Part shown: piece after piece, positions 46,969 to 59,100 of the stretch
How positions within the stretch are numbered: the stretch's first letter is position 1
Layout of the letters: every line of letters begins with the position of its first letter
Source of the DNA: Flammeovirga kamogawensis
GTDB taxonomy: Bacteria; Bacteroidota; Bacteroidia; Cytophagales; Flammeovirgaceae
Reading direction: 5' to 3'
NCBI RefSeq assembly: GCF_018736065.1
Contig: NZ_CP076128.1
Location: forward strand, 1,240,001 to 1,304,000
Length of the DNA stretch: 64,000 bases
Position numbers and translations under genes: made by a program
The notes under the pieces: generated by a model
What the model saw: only the letters and a program-made list of their open reading frames with translations
What the model was told of the DNA's origin: nothing
Databases searched by the model: none

Positions 46969-47000
46969 AAAAAAAGCGATGTTCACTCATCGCTTTTTTT
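46969..47000 (+). terminator. Rho-independent terminator closing the three-gene T9SS cassette
   Basis: A 13-bp perfect stem (46969-46981 and 46988-47000) with a 6-base loop and a T7 tail, 12 bp past the PorE-like gene stop. Confidence 0.9.
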
Positions 47001-47162
47001 ATGATTAACATTTTTTAGTTCTTTCTCAGTCGAAAAATACAATTATCTCTTAAAATGATATGATAATAAATAGATTAGACCTATTTTGCGTAACATTTAT
47101 TTAATAACATTCGTTAACACGAAAAGCTAAATTATTCGATCACACTCATCTTAGAACTAACA

Positions 47163-50100
47163 ATGGCAAAAAGGTTATATCAAATTACTGCTTTATTTTA
47201 TGCTTTTGTATTTTTTTTAATACAAAATAGTCATGCTCAAACAGCAACTGAAACCCACTCTTTTACGAGTCCAAATAATACTTTAAATTTTGGCGAAAAA
47301 ATAAAAGCTACTTCAGACAATTCGTATTTTGCAACATACAGGGATAATGAGGTTAATATATTTCAGTTTACTGATAATTCCCTATCTCATTCGGTATCTA
47401 TCCAACCTGAGAACACGTATATGCAAAGAGAGATTGAAGTAGATGGAACTTCACACACTTTCTTTTTACTACCAACACTTGGTTATATCACAAATGATTT
47501 TAATGACAGTATGGGTACTGTTTCATTTTTGCCATCATCAGATGAAAATCATAAAATATGGATAACTCAAAAAGACAATAAAATACTTTATTATATTGAA
47601 GTTGAAGAACAAGAATTAGGTTCTTTTAAAAGCACATCTAAACAAGTAGTTGAATTTAGTGATAAAATTAACTTTGGAGTTTTAATGAATGGAAGTTTAA
47701 TAGAATCATTTCCTACAATTTCTATTCAAGCAGCAACTGAAGACCCAAATAAATTTTTCGGTAATGATATTGTTTTTTATTCTGACTATCAGATATTCAT
47801 TTCTGATCCACAATATAATGGTTATCAAGGTAGAATTATTTTATATCAATTAGAAAGTGGAATTTGGACAGAAAAGGCAGAAAGTGAAATTGTTGATAAT
47901 TTCGCTCCATTTTTTAGTGAATTTGGGAGAAATCTTTCACTTACTGGAGATGATTTCTCAAGAAATACATTGATCTCACAATCTAAAGATCAACTTTATA
48001 TTATAAAAAATCCTGTATCTTCCCCTGATATTTATAATGCATCTGATTCTCATTTATTAAAATCAATTGAACAATACCCGAATAAAGAAATTATTAATGA
48101 TTTTTACAGTACTTTTTTAATTACTGAAGACTCTCCTACTTCTCAAAGTTTATATCTAACAAGATTAAGTAACACGGATTATATATTCTTTAAGACGTTA
48201 ATTAATAGTGTACCTTTCAATAAAATACTCGATATTGAAAATGTTCCATACACAAATGATATCATCATTACTGGTGAAAGAAGTGGAAACGAGGTAGTTG
48301 AATTATATAGTCCTACAGAAGATTTTTCAGCTTATACCTTATCTTCATCTAAAACTTTAAATTCATCAGTCACAAATACACATTTACAACTTTTTCAATA
48401 CAATAATAAAGTTGGAGTACTATCTAGACAAGATTACCAAATTTCAATACTTAATCCATCAGACTTAAATATTGACGGAACAATCTCATTTGCATCTGTT
48501 GATGATTGGACAACTTTTGGTGAAAGTATTCACCCAATCAGTAATAACTTCTTAATTGGAGATCTAGGAAGAGAACTAACCATCTCTAGTGTACCATATA
48601 TGACACTTCAAGCAGGTAAATGGTCTGATAGTAATTCATGGGTTAACGGGGTTATTCCAGATTACCAAGATGATAATGCTCAAGTTATTATTAGACATCA
48701 TACTACTCTTGAGCAATATGAAAGCCCTCACGAACTTATTATTAACGGATCGGCACAGTTAGAATTGGTAGAACATGAAGCTGGAGAAGGTTCTGGGTAT
48801 ATTGAAACAGATAGTTTTCTTAATAACGGAAATTTTATTATTAATAATAATACTGGATTTATAAATACTCAAAGTGGCATAAATAATGGTTTTATTAAAA
48901 CATATTCTTTATTAGAACTTCAAAGTGATTTCATTAATAATAATGGTATTAGTCTTTATAATGGAAATAGTATTCTTATTCAAGGTGATTATACTAACAA
49001 TGGTACAGTATCATATCATGAAGATAATGATAGCACCTCTGGCTATATTATTCAAACTAATGGAAAAGATATATCTGTTGCTATTAACAGTTCAATACCT
49101 AATTTCTTAACTATTGAAGAAGGTGATGCAACTTCAATAGTTACGTTTTCAGGAAATCTAAGTATAAACGGTTCTTTTAATATTAATACAAACCTTGTAG
49201 ATTTTAGCAGCTTAACACTAACAATGGGAATGGATGAAGGAGACATGGATGTTCCAAATATCTATTTAAATGGAAACGTCAACATCAATACGTTAAAATT
49301 ACAATCAGATTTATTAATTGATGGTAATGGTATGCTTACTGTTTCTGATGATTTAAATTTATTACATGATATTACTTTACAAGGCGTAGACATAATTGTT
49401 GAATATAATAATACTAAAGATGTAATATCTGGAGATGGCTTTATAAATACTAAAGCAGGGTACTATAATGCTTTAGTTTATGATTTATCATCTCAGCCAA
49501 GTGTTCCTTTTACAATGAATGCCCCACTCCAATCACAAATTGATTATGGTGAAGGTGGTGGGCCAGAGGAATTCCATGATGCTTCATCTGAAATTACAGT
49601 CACATCAATTGATTACAATTCAGGTACTAATCTATTTGTAATTTTCCCTGTAATTAATAGTGCTGATGCTAATGAGACTAAAACCATCAATACACAAGAA
49701 TATGGAATAATACCAGGTAAAACTTGGGAAATAGAGGGTGTAAATATTAATAATTTTGCCTTTAGTTTAAATGGCCAGTTAAATTCTACAGGGCCATTTA
49801 CTGTAAATGATGCTAATGATGTTAAAGCATATAGCTACGCAGAATCAAGAGATCCTTCCGATGTAATTACAACAGCTGAGGGTACCTTACCTGATGTTAA
49901 TTTCAAAAACATTCAAGGTGACAACCTATACTCTGTTGAGATTCTAACAACTAGTTTACAAAAAAGTTATGAAACAGTACAAAATGGTCTGTGGTCTGAT
50001 CCAAATACATGGTTAAATGGTATTATACCACCATCTGATGAAAATTCAATTGCTATTATTAATCATAATATAACTTTAGATTATACTGAAACAATAGGAA

Positions 50101-53100
50101 CAATTGAAATTGCTAATAACAAAACATTGAATGTAGATGGTTCTGGAATAGTATTAACAGTAAATTCGATTATTAATAATGGAACTTTAAATTTATTAAA
50201 TGGAAGTCAAGCAATTATTGATTATCAATATCAGAACTATTCATTTACAAATCTTAGTCAAAATTCTAAGTTAAACATTAATTGTGATTTTGATAATGAA
50301 TCTTTAATTGTATTGAATAATAGTAGTTTATTAACAATACAAGGAAATTTTACAGACACAAAAAGTAATGTTATTTTTAACTCTGACAATACCTCAGTTA
50401 ATATAAATTCTTCTGGCAAAGATATTTCAATTGAAATTAATAGCCTTATTCCAAATCTAACTATTAATGGATCAAATAAAATTACTTTTAACAATCAATT
50501 AAATGTTAAAAGTAATTTAGTAATTAATAATAACAATCTTGATTTTGCTACAGCATCTGTTGAACTTGGATTTGGTGGGGGAAGCCCAATTGATATTGCA
50601 ATAAACAATGACCTTCACACAACCTTCAAAGATTTAACAATATCTAGTTACGCACCTTTTTATAGTTATTGGAATTCTCACCATTTCACAATTCTTGAAT
50701 CATTAACACTTTACGATACATTAGCCTTCAATGAAGACGAATGTATAATTAGATTAGGAGATGAAATTACAGGTGAAGGTGGACAATTAATAGATCAAGG
50801 CGGTTACCTTAGAGGTGATGAGATTGATTTAGGATTCTACATTGATCCTTCAAAAACAAATAATCTTAGTGTTCCAATTGTTCAAAGTCGAAGAGACGAT
50901 TTCGGTGATTTTTATTTAGTTCCTACGAATATCGATATTGATTTATCAAACATTTCTAAAACTGCAGGACATGAAAGTGCCCCTTTAGTAAAAGTATTCC
51001 CCTACGCATCTGATTTTTATGAATTTACTTACAACGAAAGTAAATACTATTCATTTCCAGAAACTCAGTGGGTAGTACAAACGGAAGGTCTATCTAATTT
51101 CACTAACTCAATATCTACAAATCTATCTAGAATAAATGCATTCCCGCATGATTCTAATTTAAAATTTGCAATTAACAACATAACTGAATATTACAATAAT
51201 GAGCAAGAAGCTCCATTAATTGGCGAATATTTTAATATATATGAAAATACTGTTTATAGTGATAGTGTTTTAACAGCTACATCTACTGTACAATTGAATG
51301 GTGTAGAAAACAACTCATTTTTCTTAATACACCCAATTACTAATACCACTCGCGAAATTATTAGTTTTAAAGATGGTGATTGGTACAATAGTGCAACATG
51401 GGAAAATGGTATAATTCCACATACAGAAAATGATAGCGTTATTATCAAACACAATGTGAGCTATACTCATTTTGTAGAATACCCTGATAGTATTAAAGTT
51501 AAAGGCATTAATGTAGAAAGTGGAGCATTATCTATTGATGGAGATGGTTATAATGCCACTCTTAAAGTGAATGGAGGAATTACTGTTAAAGAAAATGCTG
51601 TCATTAACTTAACTGATACAAAGCTTATCGCACTTGGTAATATGAGTATCGATGGTACAATTGTAGAAGGAATGGTTTCTGAAGGACCTTCTTTGCTAAA
51701 GTTTTATGGAAATGATATTTCAGGCTCTGGAACAATTAGTTTAAATAAATTTGAAATTCTTGGTACTGAGCAAGAGACCTCTACTGAAACTTGGGCTAAT
51801 AGGTCTATTCATTCTGTAATAAAAATAGATGGTTCTGATGGTTATATAGATGCAGAAGGTAGCATGGTTACGACTTTCTATAAACCGATTGATTTTATTG
51901 ACAACACATCTGTTTTCAAATCAATGGAACATGTTGTATTTTTTGGAAATAATCTAACAGATGCTACTGTAAACATAAATACTATTAACTCTGAAGCGAA
52001 TATTCATGACTATAACTTTAAATCTTTAGTCATAAATAATGTTTCAACGGTAAATATTCATACTAATACAGTTATAAAAGAGAATTTAACTCTAAATAAT
52101 ATTGAGAACTTCAATATTGCTGCTGTAACAGCTCTTACAATTCAAGGTATTAATCAAGAAGGTTCTCCAATTACTGGATTAACCCCTTTAAGTATAACTG
52201 ATGTACAGAATTTCACAGGAAATAATGTCACTAAGAGTAATTTAGATGTAAATTATTCTGCGGATCAGAATAAGCCCTATGCAGTCAACACAAACGTCCA
52301 ATACATAAATGTAGTTAGTGATTCTCTTTTTGTTATTGGTGAAGATGATAATTTTTCTAACTCTAATAACATACGTTTTCTTGCAAGTACTCCATACTCT
52401 TATGAGGGCAACATTTTACTTTCAACACTTGAAGATTCGATCAAGTTACCTATAGATTATATGGGTGGAACTTTACATAACGAAGAAGTTTATAAAATTC
52501 ATCAAGTAGATGGTGAAGGTACTATTATTCAAGAAGTAACTACTTTTATTACACATAATAATGAATTTGATTATGATTCAGTAATAATTGCTTTAAGTGA
52601 CCTTACATTAATTTCAACAGATCGTAGTATAGAACAAGAACTTCACATTAAATTAGCTGTTGTTCACCAGCCTACATCTATAAGCTCAACTCCGATTTAT
52701 TATAATAACATATTCATTACTCCTTACAATACAATTCATTCAGTTGATGTTAGTTATATTATCGATTTTATCAACAGTTTTGAATATAAAGAAGGTAGTA
52801 CTATACAATCAGAGCTAGGGTGGACTGAAGATGATTTAAACAATTGGAATGGTAGTTTCTCTTCACTTTCAAATAGTGAAAATCACTTTGAAATTAACGA
52901 ATATGGTGATGTTACTACTTTAAATTTTGAAAATAATAATCTAATTGGATGGGATTTAACTACGTTATCTTACTATCCTCAATTTCCAGGTGAAGAATCA
53001 AAAGGTGAACTCCCTCCTGATGATGGAGAATTTGAAATTCCAATTTTTGAAGGTGAAGGAGAAATACCAATCTTCCCACTATATTCTTTAACTGATATCC

Positions 53101-56100
53101 TTGTAAATGGTAATTATTTTGATTTTAATGATTTTGATGATTACGATTATGAAAGTTATACCATTACATTCGATAGTCCTGGTAAACCTCATAATACATT
53201 TAATATTAATTCGTTCGTTGCTGGGAATTCATATTCAATCAACTTAACAGATGAAGGAGTTTATCATTATGGTCAAACAGATTATGCTTGGTTTAAAGAG
53301 ATTGCAAGTACAAAAAGTGATTTGACAAATAATACTAGTGCTCAACCTTTCTCTTTATATAGTGATAGTGGAAAATATACTGTTGAATTAACAAATTCAG
53401 ATGATCCTTATTTACCTGATTTCACTCTCGAAATTGAATTTAATGTTACTATGCAACTTGGGGAACGCGAAAAGAATTTAGTAACAAACATTTTAGCATC
53501 ATTGGAAATTGAACCTTCTGGAGATGATTTTAGAGATTGGGCTCCAGAAATATTTACAATTGATAATGAAGGATACGTCACACATGTTAATCTTAGTAAT
53601 AAAGATTTAACTAGCATTCCTACTGATGTAAATACTCTATCAAAAGTTGTTGAAATCGATATCTCTAATAACAAATTATTCTTCGATGAAATCAGAGCAC
53701 TAGATGAAAACTTTAGTGAAATGGAAAATCCTGTGAATATCATTTATGATAATCAAGATTTCAATACGATCAATTCTGTTACAGAGGTAATTGCACACGG
53801 TGATAGTTATTCTTCTAATGAAGACTTCTCTGGATTTACAACAGAATACAGCTCATTGGTTTTCACTTGGATGAATGGTGAAGATGTTGTTGCTTCTACG
53901 GAAAACTTTAGCTTGAATGACTTCACTTCTGAAGATGCAGGTACTTACAAACTTTATGTTAGCAGTACTGATTATACTGGACTAGATATACACGTTGCTA
54001 CTCATAATATTACTTATGAGCTTGGATCGAGAGACCTTAACTATCTACAAGCATTACTTAATGAAATCAACTATGATTTCGATGAAGAAACTGATATGAG
54101 ACTGTGGGCTCCAGAAATTGCTACTATAAATGACTATGGATATGTTACCAATATCGACTTAAGTAGTAACAATTTTGTGAATACTCCAGGAAGCTTAAAT
54201 GATTTCATGAACGTTGTTGAAATCGATATCTCTAATAACAAATTATTCTTCGATGAAATCAGAGCACTAGATGAAAACTTTAGTGAAATGGAAAATCCTG
54301 TGAATATCATTTATGATAATCAAGATTTCAATACGATCAATTCTGTTACAGAGGTAATTGCACACGGTGATAGTTATTCTTCTAATGAAGACTTCTCTGG
54401 ATTTACAACAGAATACAGCTCATTGGTTTTCACTTGGATGAATGGTGAAGATGTTGTTGCTTCTACGGAAAACTTTAGCTTGAATGACTTCACTTCTGAA
54501 GATGCAGGTACTTACAAACTTTATGTTAGCAGTACTGATTATACTGGACTAGATATACACGTTGCTACTCATAATATTACTTATGAGCTTGGATCGAGAG
54601 ACCTTAACTATCTACAAGCATTACTTAATGAAATCAACTATGATTTCGATGAAGAAACTGATATGAGACTGTGGGCTCCAGAAATTGCTACTATAAATGA
54701 CTATGGATATGTTACCAATATCGACTTAAGTAGTAACAATTTTGTGAATACTCCAGGAAGCTTAAATGATTTCATGAACGTTGTTGAAATCGATATCTCT
54801 AATAACAAATTATTCTTCGATGAAATCAGAGCACTAGATGAAAACTTTAGTGAAATGGAAAATCCTGTGAATATCATTTATGATAATCAAGATTTCAATA
54901 CGATCAATTCTGTTACAGAGGTAATTGCACACGGTGATAGTTATTCTTCTACTGAAGACTTCTCTGGATTTACAACAGAATACAGCTCATTGGTTTTCAC
55001 TTGGATGAATGGCGAAGATGTTGTTGCTTCTACGGAAAACTTTAGCTTAAATGACTTCACTTCTAATGATGCAGGTACATACAAACTTTATGTTAGCAGT
55101 ACTGATTATACTGGACTAGATATACACGTTGCTACTCATAATATTACTTATGAGCTTGGATCGAGAGACCTTAGCTATCTACAAGCATTACTTAATGAAA
55201 TCAACTATGATTTCGATGAAGAAACTGATATGAGACTGTGGGCTCCAGAAATTGCTACTATAAATGATTATGGGTATGTTACCAATATCGATTTAAGTAG
55301 TAACAATTTTGTGAATACTCCAGGAAGCTTAAATGATTTCATGAACGTTGTTGAAATCGACATTTCTAATAACAAATTATTCTTCGATGAAATCAGAGCA
55401 CTAGATGAAAACTTTAGTGAAATGGAAAATCCTGTGAATATCATTTATGATAATCAAGATTTCAATACTATCAATTCTGTTGCAGAGGTAATTGCACACG
55501 GTGATAGCTATTCTTCTACTGAAGACTTCTCTGGATTTACAACAGAATACAGCTCATTGGTTTTCACTTGGATGGATGGCGAAGATGTTGTTGCTTCTAC
55601 GGAAAACTTTAGCTTGAATGACTTCACTTCTGATGATGCAGGTACTTACAAACTTTATGTTAGCAGTACTGATTATACTGGACTAGATATACACGTTGCT
55701 ACTCATAATATTACTTATGAGCTTGGATCGAGAGACATTAACTATCTACAAGCATTACTTAATGAAATCAACTATGATTTCGATGAAGAAACTGATATGA
55801 GACTGTGGGCTCCAGAAATTGCTACTATAAATGACTATGGATATGTTACCAATATCGATTTAAGTAGTAACAATTTTGTGAATACTCCAGGAAGCTTAAA
55901 TGATTTCATGAACGTTGTTGAAATCGATATCTCTAATAACAAATTATTCTTCGATGAAATCAGAGCACTAGATGAAAACTTTAGTGAAATGGAAAATCCT
56001 GTGAGTATCATTTATGATAATCAAGATTTCAATACTATCAATACCGTTGCAGAGGTAATTGCACACGGTGATAGTTATTCTTCTACTGAAGACTTCTCTG

Positions 56101-59100
56101 GATTTACTACGGAATACAGCTCATTGGTTTTCACTTGGATGAATGGTGAAGATGTTATTGCTTCTACGGAAAACTTTAGCTTGAATGACTTCACTTCTGA
56201 TGATGCAGGTACATACAAACTTTATGTTAGCAGTACTGATTATACTGGATTAGATATACACGTTGCTACTCATAATATTACTTATGAGCTTGGATCGAGA
56301 GACATTAACTATCTACAAGCATTACTTAATGAAATCAACTATGATTTCGATGCCGAAACTGATATGAGACTATGGGCTCCAGAAATTGCTACTATAAATG
56401 ACTATGGATATGTTACCAATATCGATTTAAGTAGTAACAATTTTGTGAATACTCCAGGAAGCTTAAATGATTTCATGAACGTTGTTGAAATCGATATCTC
56501 TAATAACAAATTATTCTTCGATGAAATCAGAGCACTAGATGAAAACTTTAGTGAAATGGAAAATCCTGTAAGTATCATTTATGATAATCAAGATTTCAAT
56601 ACTATCAATTCTGTTACAGAGGTAATTGCACACGGTGATAGTTATTCTTCTACTGAAGACTTCTCTGGATTTACAACAGAATACAGCTCATTGGTTTTCA
56701 CTTGGATGAATGGTGAAGATGTTGTTGCTTCTACGGAAAACTTTAGCTTGAATGACTTCACTTCTAATGATGCAGGTACATACAAACTTTATGTTAGCAG
56801 TACTGATTATACTGGACTAGATATCCACGTTGCTACTCATAATATTACTTATGAGCTTGGATCGAGAGACCTTAGCTATCTACAAGTATTACTTAATGAA
56901 ATCAACTATGATTTCGATGCCGAAACTGAAATGAGACTATGGGCTCCGGAAATTGCTACAATTGATGACTATGGGTATGTTACTAATTTAGATCTCTCTT
57001 CGCAGTCTCTTACATCAATTCCTTCATCGTTAGAAGTTGCATTCAATAATTTAAATGACGTCAACCTATCAAATAATAATATTTCAGATATTGATAATAT
57101 TACATCAATCAATAATTACACAACTATATTATTTGATGTATCTAATAACAATCTGTTCTTTAACGATATTGTTGCTCATTTAAGTTACTTATCAGACTAT
57201 TCAGGTCAATCTTATCCATTCAGTCAATTAACTCAAAAAATTGTTTATGGTGAGATCTTTAACAATGACGGTTCAATTGAAGAGCATGATGGAGATTATA
57301 AATGGACTAAAGATGGTAGTGATTTAATAAACACTTCTAATCTTTCTATAAATGATATTAGAAGTACAGATGCTGGTATCTATAAATTATTTGTAACAGA
57401 TGCAGATGTTTCTAATTTATCAATTCAAATAGCAGAATATAACTTATACTTTAGTTTAGGTTGGGCTGATTCAGCTGCTCTACAAGCTATTTTAGAAGAG
57501 ATCAATTATACTTTTGATGAAAGCGACGAGTTTAGAACATGGATGTCCGAATCAACAGTAATTGATGATTATGGTAAAGTGACTGAACTTGATTTATCAA
57601 GTTTACAACTCACTGAAGTACCGTCAACTTTAATAGGACTTAATAACTTAACTGCTATAAATTTAGGAAGTAATTTATTGTTCTTCGACGATTTAGAAGC
57701 ATTAAGTACTTTATCACAAATCACTACATATAGTCCTCAAAATTATATTACCGTAAATGAATCATATAATATTGTTCAGTATGACGATTTTGATAACTCT
57801 TACCCTGTTGAAGGTTATGATGGTGAATTAAATTATCAGTGGTATTTTAATGGTGAAGTTATTACAGATGCAAATACTCCTCAATTATCTGTGGAAAATT
57901 TCAATATTTCGAAAGAAGGAACATATAGTTTAAAAGTGACACACCCATCAAACTGGGAAGGACTTGAAATTGAAACTTCAACTATTAATCTAATCTATCA
58001 AAGTCTTATTAATGAAGCGGATTCTGTTGCATTATTTGATTTATATACAGAAATGAATGTTGATTTTGACCCTTCTGAGCGTATTGTACTTTGGCCAAGA
58101 ATGGAATTTGATGATACTGGTAAGATCGTTGGCTTAAATCTCCATGAATTAGAAACAGATGGTACCCTTCCTGATATAATTGGTCAATTCAAAGATTTAA
58201 AATCTTTAAAACTATATAATAGTGGAATCACTACGATATCAGATAACTTATGGACTATTCCTGGAATTGAATATTTAGATTTATCTAACAATAATATTAC
58301 TGATGAAAATATAAGTGGTATTGAAGGGTTTACAAATCTTACAACCCTATGGTTAAGTAACAATAATTTAACTATAATGCCAGATTTAACTGGGAATTCT
58401 AATCTTCAAAACCTTATAATTGACGATAATGCTATTACGTTAATTGGTGAAGAATTATCAGGATTAACGAGTTTAACCAACTTATCTATCGCTGGTAATG
58501 GTATTGTATCTATCACAATGAACTTCTCAGGTTTAACTAATCTTAAAAAGTTAAATTTCTCTAGAAATGAACTGACAGTATGGGATAACACATTACCTGC
58601 AGGTTTGGAAGAATTAATTCTATATAGTAATCAATTGATATCATTAAGTAATATTCCTTCTACTATTGAAGTTAATGTTGCAGATAACTATTTATTCTTT
58701 GACGACTTTGATGGTTTCAATGATCAAAACCTAGCTTACTCTCCTCAAAATTATAATATTTACTATGAATCTATAGCAATGATTTCTGGAGGTAATTATA
58801 CATTTGATCTTCCAATTGAGTTAGAAGCATTGACATATACATGGTACAAAGATGGGGTAATACAACCAGAACTAAGTTCTAAAACTTTAGTTTTTGAAAA
58901 CATGTCTAATAGTGATGTTGGAGTATATAGCTGTTTTATAACTCATTCTTATTGGAGTAACTTATCTATTAAAGTTGCAGAAATAGGTATTGGTATTGAT
59001 TGTGGTGATGACTTAAACGTTGCACTTCAAGCAAACACAACAACTACATTCTGCTATGGAGAAGAAATTGAAGCTCAAATACAAGCAAACAGTACAGCAA

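Noticed and set aside
53646-56980. CRISPR-like or mobile repeat array
   Set aside because: The 567-bp repeats have no spacers and stay in one coding frame; they are protein repeats.
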